Below are positions 9,358 to 18,228 of a stretch of 64,000 nt of DNA, in pieces. The notes under the pieces were generated by a model that was not told the DNA's origin, searched no databases, and saw nothing but the letters and a program-made list of their open reading frames with translations. Origin of the DNA: Clostridiaceae bacterium (GTDB lineage: Bacteria; Bacillota; Clostridia; Peptostreptococcales; Tindalliaceae). The position numbers and the translations under genes were made by a program. Location of the stretch: the NCBI GenBank assembly GCA_011390155.1, contig JAABSW010000006.1, positions 62,001-126,000 on the forward strand, read 5' to 3'. Positions within the stretch are counted from its first letter, which is position 1; each line of letters starts with the position of its first letter.

Positions 9358-10056
9358 TCATATAAACAGTTGGAAAAGCAATACGGTTAATACGGTACCC
9401 AGCAACGCACCTGCCACCACTTCCAACAAGCTGTGAATCTTGCCTTCAATCCGGCTTTGTGATACTAAAAGAGCCAGTACAAAAGACAGGCTGGCTACCA
9501 ATATATGGTTTGAAATAAACGCAATGGCTGTCGCCGTTGCAAATGCCACTGCTGAGTGCCCGCTGGGCATTCCCCCAGACATGGGGGTTCCACGTCCAAA
9601 ATAAGCTTTCGCTGCAATTGTGGAGAAAATAACCACCATCAATACAATAAAGGTAATGTGTATATCTGATTGGCGCACTGTTTCCAGTACTTGTTTTGAT
9701 AATGGGTTTAAATGCTTAAAAAAGAGAAGATACGCCACCACAATGGCATTGATAGCTGCGATCAGCACTGCACCTGCGGCTACATTTTTTGCAATTTTTG
9801 CGAATATGTTATACTGATCTGTCATCAGGTCAATGGCAGCCTCAATGGCCGTATTGATCATTTCCGTTACCAATACCAGCGCGATGGTGGCAATCAATAA
9901 TACCAGCTCCACACGCGTCAGATGAAAGAAAAGACTCATAAGTAAAATGATTATCGTTGCAAACACGTGGATCTGCATGTTTCTCTGTGTTTTTAGTGCA
10001 TAAATAATCCCTTGAAAAGCATAGTTAAAGCTATCCATTAAATTTCTAGATTTCAT
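9358..10056 (-). CDS. dgkA: DgkA-type lipid kinase fused to a PAP2 phosphatase
   Basis: Membrane protein with two enzymatic parts. Residues ~1-115 match the prokaryotic diacylglycerol/undecaprenol kinase family (SFNYAFQGIIYALKTQRNMQ, then VLVTEMINTAIEAAIDLM, which holds the catalytic Glu). Residues ~125-232 form a PAP2 phosphatase domain with GMPSGHSAVAF and SRIEGKIHSLLEVVAGALLG, close to the C2/C3 signatures. In Gram-positives the DgkA homologue phosphorylates undecaprenol, and PAP2 enzymes often dephosphorylate undecaprenyl pyrophosphate, so a role in lipid-carrier recycling is likely; the substrates are inferred. It is the dgkA of the conserved ybeY-dgkA-cdd-era row. Confidence 0.9.
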   Translation of the reverse strand: MKSRNLMDSFNYAFQGIIYALKTQRNMQIHVFATIIILLMSLFFHLTRVELVLLIATIALVLVTEMINTAIEAAIDLMTDQYNIFAKIAKNVAAGAVLIAAINAIVVAYLLFFKHLNPLSKQVLETVRQSDIHITFIVLMVVIFSTIAAKAYFGRGTPMSGGMPSGHSAVAFATATAIAFISNHILVASLSFVLALLVSQSRIEGKIHSLLEVVAGALLGTVLTVLLFQLFI

Positions 10057-10074
10057 AAGGTGCCTCCTGCTTTA

Positions 10075-10527
10075 TCAGCAACCTAATGACAGTTGCTCCA
10101 TGATCAGCTCTTCCTTTTGGCGCATTTCGTTTTTATCATCTTCATTCATGTGATCATAGCCTATCAAGTGCAATGTGCTGTGAACAATCAGGTAAATCAA
10201 TTCTCGCTGCAGGCCATGACCAAACTCTTCGGCCTGTTCCATCATTTTTTCAACAGATATGACGATGTCACCCAACAACTTTTCCGGTGCATTTTCAGGT
10301 CCGTCCATTGGAAACGAAAGCACGTCCGTTGGTAGATCTTTGCCTCTGTAGTATTTATTCAGTTCCTGTATTTCGTTATTTAGCACAAATGACAGACTGA
10401 TCTGGTAGTCTAAAGAAATTCCTTCCATTTTGTAGCAGGCTGAAATAGCTTCATGAATCAACTTTTCATCCTGAGGTTGCAGTGAGTATATGCTTTGCCG
10501 ATGATCAATGTCCAATAGAAGTTTCAT
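10075..10527 (-). CDS. ybeY: Endoribonuclease YbeY (rRNA maturation factor)
   Basis: Zinc-dependent single-strand endoribonuclease acting in 16S rRNA 3' processing and ribosome quality control. 150 aa, standard. The signature HSTLHLIGYDH (residues ~115-125) supplies the three zinc His. DVLSFPMD and LGDIVIS are also family-typical. The ATG overlaps the pgpH stop by four bases (ATGA), implying translational coupling. Confidence 0.96.
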   Translation of the reverse strand: MKLLLDIDHRQSIYSLQPQDEKLIHEAISACYKMEGISLDYQISLSFVLNNEIQELNKYYRGKDLPTDVLSFPMDGPENAPEKLLGDIVISVEKMMEQAEEFGHGLQRELIYLIVHSTLHLIGYDHMNEDDKNEMRQKEELIMEQLSLGC

Positions 10528-12641
10528 TCTAATTTTCCTTTCAATTCTTTAATATCCATTTCTGGGTACTTGATTCTCTCATGCATAATACCCGATAGTA
10601 TCTGGGTGAATATTGTTCGAATTTGTTTTAATTCACTCAGCGTTAATGGACATTCTTCCAGTTGTCCATCATCCAGTTTTCCTTGTATTATTTTTTGTAT
10701 CATTTGTTCAATTTTATCTCTTGTGGGGTTTTCCATACTTCTAACAGCCGCTTCGACAGAATCTGCCAGCATAAGTATTGCCGTTTCCTTTGACCGGGGA
10801 ATTGGCCCGTTATAACGATACCTTTGTTCATCGACTTTATCCGGCTCAAGTGAGCTGGTTTTGGCTTTATGGTAAAAATAAGCCACAAGGGTCGTTCCGT
10901 GATGCTCCTCAATAAAAGCCCTTATTTGTTTAGGAAGTTTGTTCTTCTCAGCAATTTCCATGCCATCCTTCACATGGCCAGTAATAATCAATGCACTTAA
11001 CGAAGGGGCCAGCTTGTCATGAGGATTGTCCATCATATATTGGTTTTCCTTGAAAAAGAAGGGGCGCTTCAATTTTCCGATATCATGATAAAAAGCCCCT
11101 GTTCGTACCAGCAATCCATCCCCGCCCACTGCATTAACGGCAGATTCAGCCAAATTTCCCACCACTACGCTGTGATGATAAGTACCTGACGCTTCCATCA
11201 GCAATCTTTTTAGTAATGGATGAGAAGGGTTAGCCAGTTCAATTAGTTTAAGTGGTGTCAGGATTGAAAAAGTATATTCCCAAAATGGCAATGAACCAAT
11301 GGTTAATATTGCGCAAAGAATACCATTAAAAAATGCATACAATATATCAATCCACAAATGAATACTGTCATGCATCCCCAAGAGTTTGAACAGGGTGATG
11401 ATCGTCACATTGGCAGCACCCACGATGACGCCGGAAATAAAAATATTGCCTCTTTGTTGCAGGTTCACCATACTTAAAACGCCTGCGGTTCCTCCGATCA
11501 GTCCCATAAGCAACACTACTGTATCATTTCCCGTAATCATTCCCACCAATAGTGTGATTGCAACATTTACCAAAATCGCCAAACGGGGATCTATCAGCAT
11601 GGACAACAGCATTGCGCCCACAGCCACGGGTACCAGGTAAGGGGATATTTGGGATATGGGTTTGGCCATTGCAACAATAATGACAACAATTAATGCCAAG
11701 AGCAGTAATTTATCCACCTGTTTCAACAGATGCCGCTGAAACTCCCATAGATAACCAACAACCAACAGCATTGTCAGTAGTACCATGAGAAATATTCCTG
11801 TAAACAGTGCAAAGTTCGGTTGATAGGCTTCTTCCAGAAGACCAAATTCCCTCATGATTTCCAGTCGATCTGCTGTAACTCTTTCTCCTTGCCTAACAAT
11901 TAATTCTCCTCTTCTTATCACAACAGGTTCTATGGTTTCTTCTGCTTCAATTTTAGCTTCTTCTGTTGCCTCCACATCCAGAAACTCATTTGGACGAATG
12001 GAAGCATTGATGATGGTTGCCGCTGTCTCTCGCACATCTTCATCAAATTCTGTCAATGTATTCATGTATTCACGAATCTGGCTTTTTTCCTGCTGTAAGT
12101 TAGCTACTTTTATACCATCATTCATTCTCTGTGCTGTTATTTCATTTAGGTAGTTTTGTAGGTTTTCCAATCGCTCTATAGGTTGATCCAGTAACACAAG
12201 CAACTGTAAGCGAGGTATCCCAAGCACATTGTCTTCCAGTTCCTGCGCCATGTTCTCTTCTGTAACAGGGTTCTCTGATTGTTCAGCTTGGCTGCGCACT
12301 TCAAACAACGTATCAAAAAAGAGATCAATGTCTTTTTTTACTTCTGGATAGATGTCCGCATCCAATCGATAGACGGGCTCAACAGCATTAACAGCTTCCA
12401 TTCTTAACTGCCTCGTCTGGTATTCATCTACTAATAATTTCGGCGAAATAATATCTTCAGGAGCCAATTGCCCAACTCTTAAATCGTAGCGTACTGGCTG
12501 CAAACTTGTCAGCAAAACATAAAATAGAATGGCGAATGTCAATATGGCCAGCATGACCGTCAAAAAAATTCGTTTATCACTCTTTACAGTCCCCACTTTA
12601 CCTCTATTGAGATTCTTCAGCCATTTCACAATGAGCTTCAT
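10524..12641 (-). CDS. pgpH: Cyclic-di-AMP phosphodiesterase PgpH (7TM-HD)
   Basis: Membrane phosphodiesterase that hydrolyses c-di-AMP, with roles in osmotic and wall homeostasis. The ATG at 12641 with GGGAGG upstream is preferred (705 aa). Order: an N-terminal membrane segment (IFLTVMLAILTFAILFYVLL), an extracellular 7TM-HD sensor domain (residues ~55-270), seven membrane segments (~280-470), then a cytoplasmic HD domain with HHSVVVGNLAE, FYHDIGKLKRP and EEHHGTTLVAYFYHKA. It lies between phoH and ybeY as in Bacillus (yqfF). Confidence 0.95.
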   Translation of the reverse strand: MKLIVKWLKNLNRGKVGTVKSDKRIFLTVMLAILTFAILFYVLLTSLQPVRYDLRVGQLAPEDIISPKLLVDEYQTRQLRMEAVNAVEPVYRLDADIYPEVKKDIDLFFDTLFEVRSQAEQSENPVTEENMAQELEDNVLGIPRLQLLVLLDQPIERLENLQNYLNEITAQRMNDGIKVANLQQEKSQIREYMNTLTEFDEDVRETAATIINASIRPNEFLDVEATEEAKIEAEETIEPVVIRRGELIVRQGERVTADRLEIMREFGLLEEAYQPNFALFTGIFLMVLLTMLLVVGYLWEFQRHLLKQVDKLLLLALIVVIIVAMAKPISQISPYLVPVAVGAMLLSMLIDPRLAILVNVAITLLVGMITGNDTVVLLMGLIGGTAGVLSMVNLQQRGNIFISGVIVGAANVTIITLFKLLGMHDSIHLWIDILYAFFNGILCAILTIGSLPFWEYTFSILTPLKLIELANPSHPLLKRLLMEASGTYHHSVVVGNLAESAVNAVGGDGLLVRTGAFYHDIGKLKRPFFFKENQYMMDNPHDKLAPSLSALIITGHVKDGMEIAEKNKLPKQIRAFIEEHHGTTLVAYFYHKAKTSSLEPDKVDEQRYRYNGPIPRSKETAILMLADSVEAAVRSMENPTRDKIEQMIQKIIQGKLDDGQLEECPLTLSELKQIRTIFTQILSGIMHERIKYPEMDIKELKGKLE

Positions 12642-12655
12642 ATTGAACCTCCCAG

Positions 12656-13633
12656 TCACTTATTTGATGCCCGCTCCTGATCGTGCTTCTCATAGGCTTT
12701 TATAATTTTCTGTACCAGACTATGACGCACCACGTCTTTTTCACTTAAATAAACTATTCCAATTTCTTCTATTGCAGATACAATTTCCAACGCTTGAATC
12801 AGTCCTGATGACTTTCCTCTTGGAAGGTCTATTTGTGTAATATCTCCTGTGACAACGGCTTTTGAACCCACTCCAAGTCTTGTGAGAAACATTTTCATTT
12901 GTTCTCTTGTGGTGTTCTGGGCTTCGTCCAGAATAACAAAGGCATGGTCTAGTGTTCTGCCCCTCATATACGCTAAAGGAGCTACTTCAATGAGCCCACG
13001 TTCCATGTATTTCTGGAATTTATCATAACCCAGTATGTCAAACAGAGAATCATAAAGAGGTCGAAGGTATGGATCTATTTTGTCTTTCAAATCACCTGGC
13101 AAGAACCCCAAGCTTTCACCCGCCTCTATGGCTGGTCTTGTGAGAATAATTTTTTCCACATCCCGGTTACCAAAAGCTTTAACAGCCATTGCTACCGCTA
13201 GGTATGTCTTTCCTGTGCCAGCAGGTCCTATGCCAAAGGTTAGGTCTTGTTTTTGCATCATCTGAACATAATTGGCCTGACCAAGGGTTTTCGATTTTAT
13301 TGTTTTGCCTTTGGCAGTCATGTAAACTGACTCTCCAACAAAAGAATCCACTTTCTCTAATTGGTCATCCTTTACCAAACTAATCAAATAGGATACTTTT
13401 TGAGCATCAATAGGTTCCGCTTTATTCTTTTCTTTAAGCAAACTCTCCACCACTTTTGCGGCACTATCAAGGCTTTTCTTTTCTCCAAGGAGTAAAACCG
13501 ACCCTCGACGCGCCACCATTTCCACATTAAAAGCTTCTTTTATTAGTCTGGCATGCTCATCCTGAGAACCGAATAATTCCTGCATCCACTCAGCATGTGA
13601 CACCGTGATTGCTAATTGTTCCGTCCGACTCAA
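12656..13633 (-). CDS. phoH: PhoH-like ATPase
   Basis: Cytoplasmic P-loop ATPase of the PhoH family, with a proposed role in RNA metabolism because it is regularly next to ybeY. The ORF-track ATG (13648) has no good ribosome site. The TTG at 13633 has GGGAGG seven bases upstream, so 325 aa is chosen. An N-terminal KH-like part (residues ~1-100) precedes Walker A GPAGTGKTYLAVAMAV and Walker B VILDEAQNTT. It is the first gene of the phoH-to-recO operon; a promoter lies about 60 bases upstream. Confidence 0.95.
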   Translation of the reverse strand: MSRTEQLAITVSHAEWMQELFGSQDEHARLIKEAFNVEMVARRGSVLLLGEKKSLDSAAKVVESLLKEKNKAEPIDAQKVSYLISLVKDDQLEKVDSFVGESVYMTAKGKTIKSKTLGQANYVQMMQKQDLTFGIGPAGTGKTYLAVAMAVKAFGNRDVEKIILTRPAIEAGESLGFLPGDLKDKIDPYLRPLYDSLFDILGYDKFQKYMERGLIEVAPLAYMRGRTLDHAFVILDEAQNTTREQMKMFLTRLGVGSKAVVTGDITQIDLPRGKSSGLIQALEIVSAIEEIGIVYLSEKDVVRHSLVQKIIKAYEKHDQERASNK

Positions 13634-13687
13634 TGACAGTCCTCCCATCTATTTTCACCCGTAACGGGTTATAACACATTTACACCT

Positions 13688-13716
13688 ATTATACCTTATC
13701 AGACTATGATCAACAA
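13688..13716 (-). promoter_or_regulatory. Promoter for the phoH operon
   Basis: Minus strand TTGTTG, 17-base spacer, TATAAT, about 55 bases upstream of the TTG start of phoH. Confidence 0.65.
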
Positions 13717-13800
13717 CCAAGAACAACCAAGGTCTAAGCGCATACATAAACAGGATTCCATAAGTAGATGACTCAAATGTACCATTTGGTGGCAGATACT

Positions 13801-13870
13801 TAGTTTGTTCACCCAGAGACGCGCCGCTAAGACTCCCTCTTGCAGAAGAAGTCTTAGCGGTGTTAGTCAT
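13801..13870 (+). repeat. Structured intergenic repeat, copy A
   Basis: A 70-bp element beginning TAGTTTGTTCACC and ending TTAGTCAT. It contains an 11-bp perfect inverted repeat (CCGCTAAGACT at 13824-13834 and its complement at 13850-13860) around the loop CCCTCTTGCAGAAGA. A second, inverted copy lies at 62612-62686 with the same ends and loop. It sits between the phoH promoter and the terminator of the upstream gene. No coding capacity is apparent. Confidence 0.8.
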
Positions 13871-13878
13871 CGGATACA

Positions 13879-13921
13879 CAAAAAGAAGGTTGCAATAACT
13901 CATCAGAGAGCTATTGCAACC
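13879..13921 (-). terminator. Terminator after the 170-aa gene
   Basis: Minus-strand stem GGTTGCAATA with its complement, followed by TTCTTTTTG, six bases after the stop of the upstream hypothetical gene. Confidence 0.8.
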
Positions 13922-13926
13922 CCTTT

Positions 13927-14439
13927 TTACGAACGCATGGATTTGGGTTTGCCTATCACTTCAGAGAAAATAATACCATTAAGGATTGCTTCCTCCGTCA
14001 TGTCAAATCCGACTTCAAATGACTGGTCTTTGATCTCATCTTTATAAACAGGACTTTTTTTGTTTGTGAAACTTGGTTTTATCGGCTTCTTTTCTTTCAA
14101 TGTGCGCGCTGAAGGTGCATCAATACGGGGATCTGTACTTTCATAAGTGAACGTGGCTGCAGACTTTTCTTTTTTCTGGATTGCTGGAGCAGATTGTTTT
14201 TTCTTGTCTCCTGCCAGTTCAGTGACTTTCTTATATTCAGACTCAACTTCCTGTTGCATCTCACGGAACAGATCCTGCAGGGTTCTCTTCCCTGGTTTTT
14301 GTTGCGTTGTCTTACTGGGTTGGGTTTGTGTCTGGCGCTTTTGTTGCTGGCGTTGCTTATGTTGTGCCTCTTTTCGTTTGTTTGCAAAGGAACTTACTAC
14401 AACAAAGAGGATAAAAATCAGGATGCTTTCTATTTGCAT
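13927..14439 (-). CDS. Hypothetical membrane-anchored protein next to floA
   Basis: I do not recognise a named family. 170 aa: one N-terminal membrane segment (ESILIFILFVVVSSFA), then a long Gln/Lys-rich charged stretch (QRQQQKRQTQTQ) and a disordered-looking middle. A short conserved-looking C-terminal helix AILNGIIFSEVIGKPKSMRS resembles the ends of small uncharacterised proteins I recall from other Firmicutes. It is the third gene of the nfeD-floA unit, 35 bases after floA, where Bacillus carries yqfB/yqfC/yqfD, and a terminator follows. A role with the flotillin membrane domain is a guess from position only. Confidence 0.75.
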   Translation of the reverse strand: MQIESILIFILFVVVSSFANKRKEAQHKQRQQQKRQTQTQPSKTTQQKPGKRTLQDLFREMQQEVESEYKKVTELAGDKKKQSAPAIQKKEKSAATFTYESTDPRIDAPSARTLKEKKPIKPSFTNKKSPVYKDEIKDQSFEVGFDMTEEAILNGIIFSEVIGKPKSMRS

Positions 14440-14474
14440 GGCATCACTTCCTTAATGGTACATGTTTTTTGGGT

Positions 14475-15464
14475 TTACTCCTGGTTATTTTCTTTGGGAT
14501 CTTTTTTGATTTTAGATATGGCATTACGCATATCAGTATCGGACATGACATTTTTCATGTTGTAATAATCCATTACACCCAGGTTTCCTTCTCTCAGGGC
14601 TGATGCCATGGCTCTTGGAACTTCGGCTTCTGCTTCAACCACTTTTGCACGCATTTCTTCGACAGCAGCTTTCATTTCCTGTTCTTTTGCCACAGCCATT
14701 GCACGACGTTCTTCTGCTTTCGCCTGTGCAATTCTCTTGTCAGCTTCAGCCTGGTCTGTTTGTAACTGAGCGCCAATGTTTCTGCCAATATCGATATCTG
14801 CAATATCGATGGATAAAATTTCATAAGCTGTACCAGCGTCCAGTCCTTTATTCAGCACTGTACGAGAAATCAAATCCGGGTTTTCAAGAACATCTTTATG
14901 GGTTTCAGCAGAACCAACAGTGGTAACAATACCTTCACCAACACGGGCAATGATGGTTTCTTCACCTGCACCCCCAACAAGTCGTTCTATGTTGGCACGA
15001 ACCGTTACACGGGCTTTAGCAATGACTTCGATACCATTTTTTGCTACTGCTGCAATTTTTGGTGTTTCAATAACTTTAGGGTTAACGCTTACCTGAACTG
15101 CCTGAAGCACGTCTCGGCCAGCAAGGTCAATGGCTGCAGCTCTTTCAAATTCAAGGTTGATTTCTGCACGCTGTGCTGCGATGAGCGCATCGATCACCCG
15201 GTTCACATCTCCTCCAGCCAAAAAATGGGCTTCTAACTTGTCAATGTTCAGATTCAATCCAGCCTTTGTGGCTTTAATAAGAGGGTTAACGATTCTTGAT
15301 GGTGCTACACGTCTGAACCTCATACCAATGAGGGTAAAGATGCCCACCCTTACCCCTGAGAAAAACGCTGTGATCCAAAGCCCAATAGGTACAAAGCTTA
15401 AAAAAACGGAAATGGCTACAATGACAACTGCTACAATAATGATTAAACCGATTAATCCTTCCAT
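14475..15464 (-). CDS. floA: Flotillin-like protein FloA
   Basis: Scaffold of functional membrane microdomains (YqfA/FloA family, formerly UPF0365). 329 aa, normal length. An N-terminal hydrophobic region ([19 protein letters not shown] and [15 protein letters not shown]) precedes a PHB/SPFH-like domain ([46 protein letters not shown]) and an Ala/Glu-rich coiled coil with EA repeats ([19 protein letters not shown]). AGGAGG lies ahead of the ATG. It follows the nfeD partner gene by 12 bases, the standard pairing. Confidence 0.96.
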   Translation of the reverse strand: MEGLIGLIIIVAVVIVAISVFLSFVPIGLWITAFFSGVRVGIFTLIGMRFRRVAPSRIVNPLIKATKAGLNLNIDKLEAHFLAGGDVNRVIDALIAAQRAEINLEFERAAAIDLAGRDVLQAVQVSVNPKVIETPKIAAVAKNGIEVIAKARVTVRANIERLVGGAGEETIIARVGEGIVTTVGSAETHKDVLENPDLISRTVLNKGLDAGTAYEILSIDIADIDIGRNIGAQLQTDQAEADKRIAQAKAEERRAMAVAKEQEMKAAVEEMRAKVVEAEAEVPRAMASALREGNLGVMDYYNMKNVMSDTDMRNAISKIKKDPKENNQE

Positions 15465-15476
15465 GCAAAAACCCTC

Positions 15477-16775
15477 CTAGTCTATTTTCTTTACCACAAT
15501 TCGTCTTCCTTCACTGCGAATCACTTTAACACGTGTGCCAGTTTCTACATAGGTCCCTTCTGAAACCGCGTCAACTTTTTCACCATCGATATCAACAGTA
15601 CCTGCTGGATGCAGATAACTGGTAACAATCCCTTCCTTTCCCACCAGCTCCTCCTTTCCTGCTGTTGATACATACCCTTGCTCACTGGTCATTTCAGTTA
15701 CCAATGTTAGACGATCAAAATACTTGCTTTTAGGTGCATATTTCAAGATTAGCACCAAGGCTATAATGGATGCAATAAGCGCTGCCACGAGGGAGACCAT
15801 TGCACTGGTAAAACTGCTGGAAGCCATGACAATGCTGGCGATTACCAGTAAGATGCCCCCTACACCAGGAAAACCAAATCCAGGGGCAAAGGCTTCAATT
15901 AACAAAAGTACTATCCCTGCCAAAAAAACAAGTAACACTGCTGTTCCTGCATTTCCCACCAGTATACTGCCCCCAAAATAAAGGGAAAAAGCGATCAGGC
16001 TGATGGTGCCTCCAAATCCGAAACCTGCCGTAAGAATTTCGATCATAAACCCGATAAATCCAATGGACAACAACACCGGTGCAATATAAGTACTGGTGAG
16101 TATTTGTGCCAGACGAACAGTTCTTGAAATTTCAATTTCCACCAACTGTACCTCTGTCATGTCCATAAGCTGTGTCACATCGTTCACATTAGCGGCGGTC
16201 ATGTCTGATAAACCAACTTCCAGTGCCTCTGAAGCTGTGAGGTTTAATAATTTACCACTTGCTACTACATCTTCGATTTCGATGCTCTGGTCCGCCATGG
16301 CGGCAACCAGTTCCGGGTCGCGTCCCTTTTCCTCAGCGACCGAACGTAAAACCCCTGTCCAGGCTGATAAAGCTTTTTCAGTATCTGGTATGGTTTCTGC
16401 AGATCCAATGTTACTGCCTGGTGCCATGGCAATATAATCCGCTGAAATGGTCAACAGCACACCTGCAGAAATGGCCCTTGGGTTCACATAAGCAGCTGTT
16501 GGAAAATCCAGGGCAGTGATCATGTCACTAATTCTTTCAGCAGAATCAACTCTTCCACCGTAGGTATCAACCGTAAAGATAACCCCTGATACACCAGGAT
16601 TTCTTTCTAATTCAGTGATGGACATAGCCACAAATTGTTCCATGGCCACACCAACTTCTCCCTCCAAAGGTATAACATATACCTGCTCATCTTGGGCATA
16701 AATTGGTGAACCCAGCAGCGCAACTAATGAAACAAATATCAGACCATAATAAAATAAACACTTTTTAAGTCTCAT
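15477..16775 (-). CDS. nfeD: NfeD-family membrane serine protease (long form, YqeZ-like)
   Basis: Membrane protein that partners flotillin-like proteins. The ATG at 16775 with AAAGGAGC upstream is preferred (432 aa). A signal peptide (LFYYGLIFVSLVALLGSPIYA) precedes a ClpP/SppA-like protease domain with the Ser motif NPRAISAGVLLTISADYIAMAPGSNIGSA (residues ~105-135), about five membrane segments (~230-345), and a C-terminal OB-fold NfeD domain (GKEGIVTSYLHPAGTVDIDG). It is first in its unit with floA; no convincing promoter was found upstream. Confidence 0.93.
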   Translation of the reverse strand: MRLKKCLFYYGLIFVSLVALLGSPIYAQDEQVYVIPLEGEVGVAMEQFVAMSITELERNPGVSGVIFTVDTYGGRVDSAERISDMITALDFPTAAYVNPRAISAGVLLTISADYIAMAPGSNIGSAETIPDTEKALSAWTGVLRSVAEEKGRDPELVAAMADQSIEIEDVVASGKLLNLTASEALEVGLSDMTAANVNDVTQLMDMTEVQLVEIEISRTVRLAQILTSTYIAPVLLSIGFIGFMIEILTAGFGFGGTISLIAFSLYFGGSILVGNAGTAVLLVFLAGIVLLLIEAFAPGFGFPGVGGILLVIASIVMASSSFTSAMVSLVAALIASIIALVLILKYAPKSKYFDRLTLVTEMTSEQGYVSTAGKEELVGKEGIVTSYLHPAGTVDIDGEKVDAVSEGTYVETGTRVKVIRSEGRRIVVKKID

Positions 16776-16934
16776 AACATGCTCCTTTCTCACTGCAATC
16801 AAAACAGGATTAAAAATAACCCTTGGTGTCAAATTTCCTTTATTATCATATATATCTTTCCCCACTACATTTAAACGCACCAGACAACAATATAGACGAT
16901 TATAACGCGATTATGTTTCTTTTTTACTTGCAAT

Positions 16935-16960
16935 AGTAAAAAACCCGGCATTGCCGGGTT
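16935..16960 (-). terminator. Terminator after yqeY
   Basis: Stem AACCCGGCA / TTGCCGGGTT (16942-16960) with TTTTTT on the minus strand side. It ends the rpsU-yqeY unit; the plus side (TTTTATTT) could also work. Confidence 0.85.
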
Positions 16961-16964
16961 TTAT

Positions 16965-17411
16965 TTAGGAAGACAGGTGCTGTCGTACCAATTGGTTAAC
17001 AGCTTTTCCATCTGTTCTACCTTTTGCTTTTTCCATTACCAAAGACATGACCTTACCCATATCTTTCATCGTCTCAGCGCCTGTCTCAACCACTGCTTCC
17101 TTTACAATCGACGCAAGCTCTTCCTGAGAAAGTGGTTCAGGTAAATACGATTCAAGCATGGTAATTTCTTGCTCTGTCTGTTCAACCAAATCCTGTCGGT
17201 GGCCCTGTTCAAAGGCCTCCAAAGCATCTTTGCGCTGTTTAACCTGTTTTATAATAACCGACATCACTTCATCATCAGTACAGGTCTTGCGCTCATCAAC
17301 CTCAACCTGCTTAATGGAGGAACGAATCATTGTTACAACATCCTTGCGGACCTTGTCTTTGTTTCTCATGGCTGATTTTAAATCTTCAGCCAATTGTTCC
17401 TTTAATGACAT
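16965..17411 (-). CDS. yqeY: GatB/YqeY domain protein
   Basis: Small protein related to the tail domain of Asp/Glu-tRNA amidotransferase subunit GatB, thought to bind tRNA. The ATG at 17411 with AGGTGA five bases upstream is chosen (148 aa). Typical sequence: LKEQLAEDLKSAMRNKDKVRKDVVTMIRSSIKQVE, then LESYLPEPLSQEELASIV and DMGKVMSLVMEKAKGRTDGKAVNQLV. It is immediately downstream of rpsU as in Bacillus and Clostridium. Confidence 0.95.
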   Translation of the reverse strand: MSLKEQLAEDLKSAMRNKDKVRKDVVTMIRSSIKQVEVDERKTCTDDEVMSVIIKQVKQRKDALEAFEQGHRQDLVEQTEQEITMLESYLPEPLSQEELASIVKEAVVETGAETMKDMGKVMSLVMEKAKGRTDGKAVNQLVRQHLSS

Positions 17412-17454
17412 TTGCTTCACCTAATTCTGTAAATTTTCATTTCATGACAATCAT

Positions 17455-17637
17455 CTAAAACTTCTTATTATTCTTTCTGCGAGCTGCTTCCGCTTTCTTC
17501 TTACGGGCAACACTGGGCTTCTCATAATGCTCTCTTTTTCTAGCCTCGGATAACACACCGGATTTTGCGCATTGACGCTTAAAACGACGAAGAGCACTGT
17601 CCAGTGTTTCATTGTCTTTCACTTTAATTTCTGACAT
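17455..17637 (-). CDS. rpsU: 30S ribosomal protein S21
   Basis: Small-subunit protein bS21, 60 aa, very basic, with [18 protein letters not shown] and the Arg/Lys-rich tail [17 protein letters not shown] strong GGGAGGGAGAAG ribosome site precedes it. It has its own promoter between hinT and itself, so it can be expressed apart from the chaperone operon. Confidence 0.98.
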   Translation of the reverse strand: MSEIKVKDNETLDSALRRFKRQCAKSGVLSEARKREHYEKPSVARKKKAEAARRKNNKKF

Positions 17638-17728
17638 TGACTTCTCCCTCCCTCCGCTGGCACAGGCAGTGCATGATCTGTAACAGGTTGTGGCTGTGGT
17701 TAATGCGGGGTTGATTGAACATGTTCCA

Positions 17729-17757
17729 ATTATAACCTATATTAGCAGGTTGTGCAA
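17729..17757 (-). promoter_or_regulatory. Promoter for rpsU-yqeY
   Basis: Minus strand TTGCAC, 17 bases, TATAAT, about 90 bases upstream of rpsU and directly after hinT. The long 5' leader might hold regulation; I saw no clear structure. Confidence 0.75.
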
Positions 17758-17766
17758 TAAACATTT

Positions 17767-18114
17767 TTAGCCTGGAGGCCACTGCATAGAACGGCCGCCC
17801 AATAAATGGAAATGCAGGTGATTGACCGTTTGTCCCCCTTCTTTCCCTGTATTGGACACAACGCGGTAACCTTTGTCATCCAAACTCTCCTTTTTCACCA
17901 ACTCATCAATGGCGTCATAAATTTTCGGAAGCAGGTTTGAACGTTCAGATTGTCCCAGTTGCGAGAGTGATTGAATATGTTCCTTTGGTATCACAAGTAT
18001 GTGAGTTGGTGCAACCGGTGCTACGTCACGAAATGCAATGACATCCTTCGTCTCATAAACAACTTCTGATGATAACTCCTTTTGTGCGATTTTGCAAAAG
18101 ATACAGTCATCCAT
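17767..18114 (-). CDS. hinT: HIT-family nucleotide hydrolase (HinT-like)
   Basis: Histidine-triad purine nucleoside phosphoramidase-like protein. The ATG at 18114 is preferred (AAAGGAGC upstream), giving 115 aa rather than the 145 of the ORF track; the extra N-terminus has no family similarity. It opens with DDCIFCKIAQKELSSEVVYE (zinc-type Cys pair) and ends with the triad HLHFHLLGG. It follows mtaB by about 115 bases. Confidence 0.94.
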   Translation of the reverse strand: MDDCIFCKIAQKELSSEVVYETKDVIAFRDVAPVAPTHILVIPKEHIQSLSQLGQSERSNLLPKIYDAIDELVKKESLDDKGYRVVSNTGKEGGQTVNHLHFHLLGGRSMQWPPG

Positions 18115-18228
18115 ATGAATGCTCCTTTCGAAATGTTCATAATTAAAAAAAACTGATGTAATTACTAAATTATTAATACTTCCTTGCACAATACACTTCT
18201 TCACTAAATAAAAAATCCCTGCTTTTTG

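Noticed and set aside
13655-13903. 82-aa minus-strand ORF between phoH and the hypothetical gene
   Set aside because: Spans the phoH promoter, repeat copy A and part of a terminator; low coding character and no ribosome site.
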